Below, piece by piece: positions 1 to 6,398 of a DNA stretch of 15,989 nucleotides. The DNA is from Pseudomonadota bacterium. Lineage in GTDB: Bacteria; Pseudomonadota; Alphaproteobacteria; Acetobacterales; Acetobacteraceae. The DNA is taken from NCBI GenBank assembly GCA_021841985.1, contig JAKCCP010000094.1, positions 1-15,989 on the forward strand. The letters run 5' to 3'. The translations under genes were made by a program, and so were the position numbers. The number at the start of each line of letters is the position of its first letter. Position 1 is the first letter of the stretch. The notes below the pieces were generated by a model that was not told where the DNA came from, did not search any database, and saw nothing but the letters and a program-made list of their open reading frames with translations.

Positions 1-1
1 C

Positions 2-130
2 CCGATCCAGCAGAAATGCCTCTATCAGGCGGAAGCAGCGGTTCTCCCCGACATGAACGCGGACAACCCGGAGACGCTTTCCCAGATCAGCGATCTTCGC
101 GCGGCGTGCGAGCAGGTGAACGGCGAATGA
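2..130 (+). CDS. 3' end of an unidentified protein gene (start outside window)
   Basis: This is the last 42 codons of a reading frame that enters from the left edge and ends at TGA 128-130. I do not recognise the protein. Codon third positions are G or C in 33 of 42 codons, which fits real coding in a GC-rich genome and favours this frame over the overlapping forward frame that begins at 16. The visible tail is polar, mildly acidic and predicted helical. It has two cysteines, one near the window edge (KCLYQ) and one near the end (AACEQ), and it ends in VNGE. No membrane segment is visible. The gene upstream is needed to assign a function. The next gene in this stretch, if real, is on the opposite strand and converges on it. 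Confidence 0.5.
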   Translation, partial: PIQQKCLYQAEAAVLPDMNADNPETLSQISDLRAACEQVNGE

Positions 131-161
131 CACCCACTCCGCGCGGCGGTGGCCGGAGCGA

Positions 162-202
162 GGCGAGCCCTGCGGTATGCGTTGCGCGCCCCAGGGGTCG
201 CC
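162..202. terminator. Possible stem-loop between convergent genes
   Basis: GGCGAGCCCTG (162-172) and CAGGGGTCGCC (192-202) form an 11-bp stem with one mismatch and a 19-nt loop. It lies between the stop at 130 and the reverse-strand stop at 209. A terminator shared by two converging genes is the natural reading. However, there is no T tract on either side, so the call is weak. Confidence 0.2.
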
Positions 203-208
203 CTGCTC

Positions 209-502
209 TCATTTCGTGCCATCATCGATCCCTTTGGTATCATAACGCATATCGATCCGGACGCCGTTGGCGTTTCTGACCCAGAGATCGAACTTGTCCG
301 GCCAGCCAACCCGGACTTGCAGCACGTTCGGCGCGGACCAGATGATTTCCGGTGAGTAGACCGTGGTGAGGATGGGGATGACCTGCAACGGCACCAGCCT
401 CTCCGTTACCAAGTAGACTTCCGACCAATCAGGGAGCCAGTCTCTCAACTTTCCGGTGGGCCGAAAATCCAGGGGCAGGTCAGGTGCCGCGCGCGGACCC
501 AT
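209..502 (-). CDS. Small hypothetical protein, 97 aa
   Basis: The frame opens at ATG 502-500 and ends at TGA 211-209. I do not recognise it. The protein is tryptophan-rich (four W) with several beta-strand-like hydrophobic stretches, for example VYLVTERLVPLQVIPILTTVY and VLQVRVGWPDKFDLWV. It looks like a small soluble globular domain, with no signal peptide or membrane helix. There is no Shine-Dalgarno sequence before the ATG, and an in-frame stop lies four codons upstream, so the start cannot be extended. It could be the remnant of a longer gene that lost its 5' end. Codon use is less GC-skewed than in the neighbours and includes AGA and AGG, which hints at acquired DNA. It is kept because the amino-acid composition is protein-like and no better gene covers the stretch. 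Confidence 0.42.
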   Translation of the reverse strand: MGPRAAPDLPLDFRPTGKLRDWLPDWSEVYLVTERLVPLQVIPILTTVYSPEIIWSAPNVLQVRVGWPDKFDLWVRNANGVRIDMRYDTKGIDDGTK

Positions 503-740
503 CGAATTGCGTGATCAAAACCCGCCCAAAACCCATCGCTTCGCGTGCTCAGGCTCAGGCGCCGCTTCCTGCACCGCGCCGGCACGGTAGCGCGCCAAGC
601 ATATAAAAATAATAACTCGGGTTACGATGAGAGCGTGGAATCCGCCTTGTGCTCACGTAATATTTATATAAACATATCGCGATCCCCGAAGGGAACCTCC
701 CGGCAGGTTTCCCCGATTTCCAGAGAGCGGAGGAAATACC
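503..740. promoter_or_regulatory. Upstream region of the outer-membrane protein gene: AT-rich tract and leader hairpin
   Basis: This 238-bp gap holds two AT-rich patches (about 601-616 and 658-677) that stand out against the GC-rich background and are the likely promoter region for the gene starting at 741. A TTGTGC at 647-652 could be a -35, but no well-spaced -10 is convincing, because TATAAA at 667-672 is only 14 bp away. Downstream, GGGAACC (691-697) can pair with GGTTTCCC (706-713) with one bulged base, which gives a small leader stem-loop about 30 nt before the start codon. A GGAGG ribosome-binding site lies at 729-733. Confidence 0.35.
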
Positions 741-1688
741 TTGTTATCAAAAGCGTGGATCTGGCCACTGGTGGCCGGGATGGGGATTTGCGCGCTCATC
801 GCCCCGGATCTCGCGGCGGCGGAGGATAGCGTCGGGCCGGTCATCCCGGCGCCGGCGCCGGCGGTCGTCAATCCGACCTATGACCCCGGTTATGACAATA
901 TGTCCGACTATTTCTCGCATTGGTTCGACCGCGTCGACCGCGCGCAAGCCGAGCAGCCGCATTGGATGACGCCGATCATCACCGTGACCCCGCGTCTCGA
1001 GGAGGAATTCCGCTGGGACCAGTATTGGGAGCACGCGCCCAACGGCGCCACTATCGACGTCTATGATTCCGGCAAGGGGCTGGAACTGATCCCGACCGAA
1101 ACCGAGGAACTCATCCTCAACACCCCGCCCTATGTCACCACCGGCAACATCCCGCGCGGCGCCAGCGGCTTCGCCGACTGGCCGGTGTTTCTGTTCAAGC
1201 AGCGCCTGGCCTCGGCCAACGAGCAGAACGGCAATTATATCCTGACCCTGTTCTTCTCCGGCCAGGCGCCGATCGGCATCCCGCGCTATAGCGAAAACGC
1301 CTATGTCCTCACCCCGACCATCGCCGGCGGCTTCGGCATCGGCGATTTCGACCTCCAGGCGACGTTCGGCACCCCGTACCCGACCGATCATCTCAGTACC
1401 ATCGGGGCGCAGCTCGCGACCAATGTCACGCTGCAATATCATTTTCTGGACTATTTATGGCCGGAATTCAGCATCACCGATCTCGATTTTCTGAGCGGCG
1501 CGCGTGGCGGCAAGAACGAGGTCTTCCTGTTTCCCGGCATTCTTTTCGGCCGCTTTCAGCTCTATGGACGCCTGCGTATGACCTTCGGTTTCGGCTATCA
1601 GTTCGCGGTCTCGCCGCATGCCGAATATGACCCGCTGACGCCGACCTACACCCATGCCTGGATTTTCTCGGTGCGGTTTCCGTTCTGA
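741..1688 (+). CDS. Outer-membrane beta-barrel-like protein, 315 aa, TTG start
   Basis: The start is TTG at 741, chosen because GGAGG lies seven bases upstream and because the first 27 residues make a textbook signal peptide: K4, a hydrophobic core WIWPLVAGMGICALIA, and cleavage after AAA before EDS. Starting at the internal ATG (residue 14) would cut the signal in half. After a proline-rich linker (about 33-50) and a loop-rich region (55-160), residues about 165-315 show alternating strands rich in aromatic residues and glycine (YILTLFF, GFGIGDFDLQATFG, LYGRLRMTFGFGYQF). The chain ends in phenylalanine, as outer-membrane barrels recognised by the BAM machinery usually do. I infer an outer-membrane barrel, possibly of a transporter-like family. 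Substrate and partners are unknown. No operon partner is obvious, since the next gene starts 88 bp downstream. Confidence 0.72.
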   Translation: MLSKAWIWPLVAGMGICALIAPDLAAAEDSVGPVIPAPAPAVVNPTYDPGYDNMSDYFSHWFDRVDRAQAEQPHWMTPIITVTPRLEEEFRWDQYWEHAPNGATIDVYDSGKGLELIPTETEELILNTPPYVTTGNIPRGASGFADWPVFLFKQRLASANEQNGNYILTLFFSGQAPIGIPRYSENAYVLTPTIAGGFGIGDFDLQATFGTPYPTDHLSTIGAQLATNVTLQYHFLDYLWPEFSITDLDFLSGARGGKNEVFLFPGILFGRFQLYGRLRMTFGFGYQFAVSPHAEYDPLTPTYTHAWIFSVRFPF

Positions 1689-1776
1689 TCCGTTCACGGT
1701 TGTGTGACCGCGACACGGCATCCATTCCGCTGCCCCGCGCGTAAGTCAGGGCAAAGCAGCGAGTGGTTGGGGTCTC

Positions 1777-2976
1777 ATGTCTGAAAAGCCGTTGGAGAGC
1801 TTCGTCGGCGTGGTCGGCAAGGCCACCTGGTGGGCGCGCATCGAGGCGTTGGCGGCGGCGGCCGCGGGCGGCCGGCGGCGCGGCAAGGCGGCGCTGCGGC
1901 GGCATGCGATCGAACTCACCATCGCCCGGCTGCTGCGCGCGCCGGAGCGGGCGCCGAGTGCTGCGGAAGGCGAGATCGTTCATCTCGCCGGGCGGCTCGC
2001 GGGGGTATTCCGTGATCTGTCGCCGAGGGGCCGGGCATTTTTCCATGCCCGTCTCCACGCCGCCCTCAGCGGCGCCAATGCGCTGACCCCGCTTTTTCAC
2101 CAGATGCGGGTCGCCGAGCGGCATCGGATGCGGGGTTTCACGGTGGCTTTCACCGGTTTCGAAAGCGATGCCTCGTTCGATCTCGCGATCACCCGCAACG
2201 GGGCCCGTGCCGAAATCGTCTGCGATGTCATCTCCGCCGATGACGGGCGCGACGTGCCGCGCGCGGCCTGGCTGCAACTCGCTGACCGCATCGATCCCGA
2301 TCTGCAAACCTGGCTCGCCGCCCATCCTGGCCGCTATCTGCTCAAGATGACGCTTCCCCAGGGGCTTCGTGCCGGGCTCCGCGCGAGCGAAGGCGCCGAA
2401 ACCGCGACGCTCGGCGCCTTGCATGAGCGGATCCGGGTCATGCTCGCCGGCCATGTCCGCGCCGACCAGGACGCGGCCGCGATGCTGCGGCTCGACCCGC
2501 TCATCCTGGCCGGCGCGCAAGCCGATGAGCACGGGCTGCTCGCCCAATTGCGCCGCGATTTCGGGCCCGAGGCGCATCTTTCCGTCACCGTCGCCGGCCA
2601 GGGCGTGTTCGTCATGGCGGCGCGCGCGGCGCGCGCGGACGATGTCGCGGCGGCGGTGCGGCGGCGTCTCTCCGCTCTCAGCGGCACAAGGCTGAGCGGC
2701 GCCGCGCCAGGCATTCTGGCGATGTTTCTCGAGGATACCGATCTCACGGAATGGCGGGTGTTGCGCGATCATCTGCGCCTCGAGGGCGAGGCGCGGCGGT
2801 TTTTGACCAGCCCCGAGGCACGCCCGGTGGTCGCGGTGAGCTGTGCGACGCGCGCCGAGCTGATCGGCCTTCCGGTGCCGCAAGCGGCGGAGGGCGGGGA
2901 ATTGCGCTTCGCCAACCCTTCCCATCCCGCCATGCGTTCCGCCGAACTCGCGCCGGCGATTCGCTCGGCGGGTTGA
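1777..2976 (+). CDS. Unknown 399-aa protein with a faint nuclease-like central region
   Basis: I do not recognise a named family. ATG 1777 gives MSEKPLES; a GGTTGGGG run a few bases upstream is a poor ribosome-binding site. The protein is Ala/Arg-rich, soluble, with no signal peptide or membrane helix. Residues about 25-50 are a basic helical segment. Residues 121-175 (FTVAFTGFESDASFDLAI, then AEIVCDVISADDGRDVP) recall the 'D ... ECK-S-D-GR' core that I associate with some PD-(D/E)XK-like proteins, but here the lysine position is Asp (VCD), so a catalytic role is doubtful. The C-terminal part (310-385) has PGILAMFLEDTDL, PVVAVSCATRAEL and ELRFANPSHPA, which reads as an alpha/beta domain. The gene converges on an XRE regulator 27 bp away across a strong inverted repeat. 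The frame is intact. Nothing else in the window indicates its role. Confidence 0.72.
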   Translation: MSEKPLESFVGVVGKATWWARIEALAAAAAGGRRRGKAALRRHAIELTIARLLRAPERAPSAAEGEIVHLAGRLAGVFRDLSPRGRAFFHARLHAALSGANALTPLFHQMRVAERHRMRGFTVAFTGFESDASFDLAITRNGARAEIVCDVISADDGRDVPRAAWLQLADRIDPDLQTWLAAHPGRYLLKMTLPQGLRAGLRASEGAETATLGALHERIRVMLAGHVRADQDAAAMLRLDPLILAGAQADEHGLLAQLRRDFGPEAHLSVTVAGQGVFVMAARAARADDVAAAVRRRLSALSGTRLSGAAPGILAMFLEDTDLTEWRVLRDHLRLEGEARRFLTSPEARPVVAVSCATRAELIGLPVPQAAEGGELRFANPSHPAMRSAELAPAIRSAG

Positions 2977-2999
2977 GGCCCGAGCCCCCCGCCGAGCGA
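2961..2999. terminator. 12-bp perfect inverted repeat between convergent genes
   Basis: TCGCTCGGCGGG (2961-2972) and CCCGCCGAGCGA (2988-2999) are exact reverse complements around a 15-nt loop. The left arm encodes the last codons of the upstream forward gene, whose stop TGA (2974-2976) sits in the loop. The reverse-strand XRE gene stops at 3004. Its position between two gene ends, usable from both directions, suggests a bidirectional transcription terminator. There is no T tract, so it would have to work by stem strength alone or as an mRNA 3' end protector. Confidence 0.5.
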
Positions 3000-3003
3000 G
3001 GCG

Positions 3004-3888
3004 TTACGCCGGCGCGTGTGCCTTGGCGATGAGTTCGCGGAGCCTCGCGGCGGCGGCGGCGCCTTTCAGGACGTCGCGCCAATTGGCCTCGGCGACGCGC
3101 TGATGGGCGCCGACCGCGTCATCGGCGCTGGTCACCATGGCAACCCCGGGCTGGGCGTTCGGCGCGGTATCGGGCGGGAACGGGTTGACGGCGAGGCTCG
3201 CGCGATCGCGGGCGCGGAGGATTTCGAACGTGGTGCTCGGCTCCCCCGATTGCAGCAGGCCGAATTGCAGGCCCATCGGCTCGGTTTCCATCAGCCCCGC
3301 GGCATTTTCGATCTCGGCCGCGGCGACATCGCGGCAGATGCGGCGCAGCCGCTCGGAGAGCGGCAGGGCGCCCGCGATCCCGCCCTCGAGGAAGCGGGTG
3401 ATCGACGACGCCGAGACCATGGCGATGATGCTGGGGCGCCGCGACTGATAGGTTTTTTTCCGCGCCGCGAGGAGGCCGAGCAATTGTTCCGCCGCCGAGC
3501 GCAAAGCGCCGCGCTCGGTCCCGGCGGCGTCGGCAATTTCAAAAAACGCCTCGGCGAGCGCCGAATCATAGGCCGCGGAGGTGGTGAGATAGCAGATCGG
3601 CTGATGCACGAGGAGGATCTGATCGGCGGTTTCCTCGATCTGGCGGATGCGCTCGAAATAGCCGGCAGGGCGGTTATAATATTCGACCCCGATGCCGAGT
3701 AGCGAGAGCGGCGAAATTTTGAGCAGTTCGGCCAATCGCTGGATGGTGTCGAGTTTGATCACCTCGCCTTTTTCATAGCGATACAGCGCGGCCCGGGAGA
3801 CGCCGAGACGAGCGGCGATTTCCTCGGCGCGAAGGCCGGTTTCCATCCGATAAGCGCGCAGTTGCTGGCCGATCTCAGTGAAACGCAT
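3004..3888 (-). CDS. XRE-family transcriptional regulator with large effector domain, 294 aa
   Basis: Residues about 6-60 are a lambda-repressor/Cro-type helix-turn-helix: IGQQLRAYRMETGLRAEEIA, then LGVSRAALYRYEKGEVIKLDTI, with the S31/R32 and Y36-RYEKG pattern of a recognition helix. Residues about 70-290 form a long C-terminal region without a named domain I can assign. It looks alpha/beta with many charged helices and may bind a small molecule. ATG 3888 is supported by GGAGGGA nine bases upstream. The promoter region behind it has a credible -35/-10 pair overlapped by inverted repeats, so autoregulation is likely. It is transcribed in the same direction as hyi-glxR, beginning 201 bp after the end of glxR. 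Control of those genes is possible but not shown by the sequence. Confidence 0.85.
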   Translation of the reverse strand: MRFTEIGQQLRAYRMETGLRAEEIAARLGVSRAALYRYEKGEVIKLDTIQRLAELLKISPLSLLGIGVEYYNRPAGYFERIRQIEETADQILLVHQPICYLTTSAAYDSALAEAFFEIADAAGTERGALRSAAEQLLGLLAARKKTYQSRRPSIIAMVSASSITRFLEGGIAGALPLSERLRRICRDVAAAEIENAAGLMETEPMGLQFGLLQSGEPSTTFEILRARDRASLAVNPFPPDTAPNAQPGVAMVTSADDAVGAHQRVAEANWRDVLKGAAAAARLRELIAKAHAPA

Positions 3889-3917
3889 GAGTGGTGTCCC
3901 TCCAAAGCCAAAACGGC

Positions 3918-3992
3918 CCGATTCCGGTCCGAGCCATTCGATTCGGACAAAGCTTAACGACCCATTATCGCATGTCTCGGAATCGGAGTCAT
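3918..3992 (-). promoter_or_regulatory. Promoter and candidate operators of the XRE regulator gene
   Basis: Reading the reverse strand, -35 ATGACT (3992-3987), a 17-bp spacer and -10 GATAAT (3969-3964), preceded by TGC as an extended -10, give a plausible sigma-70-type promoter about 75 bp before the ATG. Two inverted repeats sit here. CCGATTCCG (3918-3926) is the exact reverse complement of CGGAATCGG (3978-3986), and the latter fills the spacer directly beside the -35. GTCCGA (3927-3932) pairs with TCGGAC (3943-3948) around 10 bp. The repeated CGATTC/GAATCG core suggests several half-sites for one dimeric repressor, most simply the adjacent gene's product. The binding itself is inference. 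Confidence 0.55.
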
Positions 3993-4089
3993 GGGCTTAA
4001 TTTCATGGCAACGATAATATTTCGGCGCTGGCGGCCGTGATCTTCACATGGCGTGAAAAAAAAGTAATGGAATCCCGCCTTGCGTGTCT

Positions 4090-4977
4090 TCAGGCCGGCG
4101 AGCGCACTTTATGCGCGGCGAGCCCCTCGAGCGCTTCAAGCATCGCCGAATGGTCGCGATCGGCGCCGCCATGCGCGACGACGGCCGAGAAGAGCTGCTG
4201 CGCGCTCGCCGTGTTGGGCAGCGAGAGGCCGAGCTGGCGCGCCGCCGACAGCGCGAGATTGAGATCCTTCTGATGCAGCCGGATGCGGAAACCGGGGGCG
4301 AAGCTGTGCTCCAGCATGCGCTGGCCATGCACTTCGAGCACCCGCGAGGCCGCGAAGCCGCCGAGGAGCGCGGCGCGGACGCGGGCCGGGTCGGCGCCGG
4401 CGCGGGAGGCGAACAGCAACGCCTCGGCCACCGCCTCGATAGTGAGCGCGACCACGATCTGATTGGCGACCTTGCAGATCTGGCCCGCGCCATTCTCGGC
4501 GCCGATATGGGTGATGCTTTTGCCCATGGCGGCGAACAGGGGTTCGGCGCGGGTGAACGCCGCCTCCGGCCCGCCGACCATGATGGTGAGGCTCGCCTGC
4601 TTGGCGCCGACCTCGCCGCCGGAGACCGGCGCATCGAGATACTGGCAGCCGAGTGCTGCGATCCGCGCGGCGAAGGCTTTGGTCGCGATGGGATCGATCG
4701 AGGACATGTCGATCACCAGCTTGCCGGGTGACAGCCCTTCGGCAACGCCCTTGGCGCTGAACAGCACGTGTTCGACATCCGGCGTGTCGGGCAGCATCAG
4801 GATCACCACCTCGGCCGCGCGCGCGACCGCGGCGGCGTCGGCGAGCACGGTTGCCGCGGCGCGGAGGTCGGCGCCGAGGCTGGCGCGCTCGGGGACCAGG
4901 ATTTCGTGTCCCGCGTTCTTGAGGTTGAGCGCCATCGGGCGCCCCATGATGCCAAGGCCGATGAAACCGATCCGCAT
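4090..4977 (-). CDS. glxR: 2-hydroxy-3-oxopropionate (tartronate semialdehyde) reductase
   Basis: This is a 295-aa member of the beta-hydroxyacid dehydrogenase family. It reduces tartronate semialdehyde to D-glycerate with NAD(P)H in the cytoplasm. The N-terminal Rossmann motif is GFIGLGIMGRPMA (4-16). The substrate-binding signature is DAPVSGGEVGAKQASL (115-130), and the catalytic lysine is K169 in GAGQICKVANQ. QKDLNLA (236-242) is the conserved C-terminal motif. The start at 4977 is chosen because MRIGFIGLG matches the family N-terminus and GAAGGG lies just upstream; a longer in-frame extension would overlap hyi. It follows hyi by 28 bp on the same strand, so the pair is an operon, and that pairing is why I prefer tartronate semialdehyde reductase over 3-hydroxyisobutyrate dehydrogenase, which has the same motifs. 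garR is the equivalent name for close paralogues. Confidence 0.85.
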   Translation of the reverse strand: MRIGFIGLGIMGRPMALNLKNAGHEILVPERASLGADLRAAATVLADAAAVARAAEVVILMLPDTPDVEHVLFSAKGVAEGLSPGKLVIDMSSIDPIATKAFAARIAALGCQYLDAPVSGGEVGAKQASLTIMVGGPEAAFTRAEPLFAAMGKSITHIGAENGAGQICKVANQIVVALTIEAVAEALLFASRAGADPARVRAALLGGFAASRVLEVHGQRMLEHSFAPGFRIRLHQKDLNLALSAARQLGLSLPNTASAQQLFSAVVAHGGADRDHSAMLEALEGLAAHKVRSPA

Positions 4978-5005
4978 GGTTTTTTCCCTTCGTTCCGTGC
5001 CGCGC

Positions 5006-5785
5006 TCAGACGCCATAGCGCCGGCGCCAGGCGAGCCCGGCGACGGTTTCGCCGGCCGGGCGGTATTCACAGCCGATCCAGCCCTGATAGCCGAGCGCGT
5101 CGATGCGCGCGAAAACATACTCCCAGCCGATCTCCCCGCTCCCGGGCTCGTTCCGGGCCGGAACATCGGCGATCTGCATGTGGTCGATCAGCGGCAGCAG
5201 CCGCGCCATCCGCCTGGTGACGTCGCCCTCGGTGATCTGGCAGTGATAGATATCGAATTGCAAGCCGAGGCGATCCCGCCCGATCGCCTCGATGAGGGCC
5301 GCCGCCTGGTCGGTGGTGTTGAGGAAATAGCCCGGCATGTCGCGGTGGTTGATCGGCTCGATCAGCAATTTGACCCCCGCCGCTTGCGCCTGTGCCGCAG
5401 CCCAGGCGAGGTTGGTGGCATAGACCGCGGCCAGCGTCACCGGTGAAAGCCCGGCCGGCGCGAGGCCAGCCATGCCATGCACCTGCCGGCAGCCGAGCGC
5501 CTGGGCATAGTCGAGGGCGCGCAGGATGCCGGCGCGGAATTCTTCTTCGCGGCCGGGGAGACAGGCGATGCCGCGCTCGCCCGCCGACCAGTCCCCGGGC
5601 GGGGCGTTGAACAGCACCTGGGTCAGGCCGTGGGCGTCGAGCGCGGCCCGGAGTGAAGCGGGTTCGTGGTCATAGGGAAACAGATATTCGACCGCGGTGA
5701 AGCCGGCGGCGGCGGCCGCGGCGAAGCGCTCCAGGAACGGCACTTCGTTGAACATCATCGACAGATTGGCGCAGAAACGCGGCAT
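5006..5785 (-). CDS. hyi: Hydroxypyruvate isomerase
   Basis: This cytoplasmic TIM-barrel enzyme of 259 aa interconverts hydroxypyruvate and tartronate semialdehyde. Family signatures are clear: LSMMFNEVPFLERF at the N-terminus, FNAPPGDWSAGERGIACLPG (59-78), LLIEPINHRDMPGYF (140-154), QFDIYHCQ (176-183), HMQIADVPARNEPGSGEI (202-219) and GCEYRP (238-243). E143 and E240 fall at the positions of the two catalytic glutamates described for this family. The length is that of the usual enzyme. The start at 5785 has a strong GGAGGAG just upstream. It is the first gene of a pair with glxR, and together they would convert hydroxypyruvate to glycerate. Glyoxylate carboligase (gcl), the usual third member, is not in the window. 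Confidence 0.93.
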   Translation of the reverse strand: MPRFCANLSMMFNEVPFLERFAAAAAAGFTAVEYLFPYDHEPASLRAALDAHGLTQVLFNAPPGDWSAGERGIACLPGREEEFRAGILRALDYAQALGCRQVHGMAGLAPAGLSPVTLAAVYATNLAWAAAQAQAAGVKLLIEPINHRDMPGYFLNTTDQAAALIEAIGRDRLGLQFDIYHCQITEGDVTRRMARLLPLIDHMQIADVPARNEPGSGEIGWEYVFARIDALGYQGWIGCEYRPAGETVAGLAWRRRYGV

Positions 5786-5825
5786 GGTCTCCTCCCCCGG
5801 GCACGATAGCCAGCGCGATGGTCAG

Positions 5826-5848
5826 CGCGCCGGCCGCTGGCCGGCGCG
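5826..5848. repeat. Perfect 10-bp hairpin upstream of hyi
   Basis: CGCGCCGGCC (5826-5835) and GGCCGGCGCG (5839-5848) pair exactly around GCT. It lies after the end of the zinc-ribbon gene (stop at 5943) and before hyi on the same strand. It could therefore end the upstream transcript or be a REP-like palindrome. No T run follows on the reverse strand. Confidence 0.45.
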
Positions 5849-5874
5849 GGCCTGAAGCCGGCGCGGGCCTGAAG
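5841..5874. repeat. Tandem duplication, 17-bp unit x2
   Basis: The 17-bp unit CCGGCGCGGGCCTGAAG occurs twice with no mismatch and no spacer (5841-5857, 5858-5874). It overlaps the right arm of the neighbouring hairpin. Exact identity suggests recent slippage or unequal recombination in non-coding DNA. Confidence 0.9.
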
Positions 5875-5889
5875 CTAGCCGGGTGTCGC

Positions 5890-5921
5890 GGAAATGGCCA
5901 GATGGGGAAATGGCCAGATGG
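5890..5921. repeat. Tandem duplication, 16-bp unit x2
   Basis: The unit GGAAATGGCCAGATGG occurs twice exactly (5890-5905, 5906-5921), only 15 bp from the previous duplication and just beyond the 3' end of the zinc-ribbon gene. The remaining bases of the 5786-5942 gap show no other recognisable signal, and no clear hyi promoter was found. Confidence 0.9.
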
Positions 5922-5942
5922 GAACCGGCGGCGAGCCGACGC

Positions 5943-6269
5943 TCAGTGATCGGTCTCGTCGCCATCGGGCTCGACCTCGATATCGGCGTCGAGCGTATCG
6001 GAATCGTCTTCGAGGTCGGCGGTGTCCTCGATCACGTCCGCGTCCTCGACCACCTCGATATCGAGATCGGCATCCCCCAGTTCCGGCACCACCGCTTTCT
6101 TCGGCCGCTTATCCTCGGGCACCGCGACCGGCGGGCGGCGCAGGCGCGGCTGCTCCGGCGGCTGCTCGGCGCCGCATTTGGGGCAGATCGCCGGCTGCTT
6201 CAGGAGATCATAAAATCGGGTGCCGCAGTGGACGCAGACGCGCTTGCTGCCGAGTTCGGGCTTCACCAT
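5943..6269 (-). CDS. FYDLN-type zinc-ribbon protein with acidic tail (TIGR02300-like)
   Basis: This 108-aa protein opens with [12 protein letters not shown], the family N-terminus. A four-cysteine zinc ribbon follows, CVHCG (12-16) and CPKCG (29-33), with FYDLL at 19-23 where the family name-giving motif is FYDLN. After a basic, proline-rich linker (about 35-62) the tail is strongly acidic: 23 of the last 46 residues are Asp or Glu. The function is unknown; the family is small and conserved in alphaproteobacteria. The start at 6269 is preferred over an in-frame ATG 21 codons earlier, because it matches the family start and has GAGG upstream. The gene is divergent from aroA across 129 bp, an arrangement I recall as common in the group. 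Confidence 0.85.
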   Translation of the reverse strand: MVKPELGSKRVCVHCGTRFYDLLKQPAICPKCGAEQPPEQPRLRRPPVAVPEDKRPKKAVVPELGDADLDIEVVEDADVIEDTADLEDDSDTLDADIEVEPDGDETDH

Positions 6270-6303
6270 CAGGGGGCCTCGTTGGAACGCCAATCGGGCG
6301 CGC

Positions 6304-6332
6304 CCCATGCCATTCCCGTGCGCCCCTGTCAA
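6304..6332 (-). promoter_or_regulatory. Weak candidate promoter of the zinc-ribbon gene
   Basis: A perfect -35 TTGACA is present on the reverse strand (6332-6327), 17 bp from CATGGG (6309-6304), which is a poor -10. The predicted transcript would begin roughly 28 bases before the ATG at 6269. The intergenic region is only 129 bp, and no clear forward promoter for aroA was found beyond TATCGC at 6350-6355. Confidence 0.3.
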
Positions 6333-6398
6333 ACCCCGGATCGCCGTGCTATCGCGCCGGCGGCGATGGATGCGATGTCGGCGAGGAGAGACGCGGTG

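Noticed and set aside
1689..1776. Possible terminator after the outer-membrane protein gene
   Set aside because: Only very short pairings (such as TCAC/GTGA) were found, with no T tract.
1474..2925. Long reverse-strand open frame of 483 codons
   Set aside because: Antisense to the outer-membrane protein and the 399-aa gene. The Arg/Gly/His-rich composition is typical of GC-rich shadow frames.
4978..5166. Upstream in-frame start for glxR
   Set aside because: It would overlap hyi and add a non-homologous N-terminus before MRIGFIGLG.
5883..6398. Long in-frame extension of aroA upstream of the chosen start
   Set aside because: It covers the divergent zinc-ribbon gene in antisense and has no family similarity. 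EPSP synthase has normal length from 6399.
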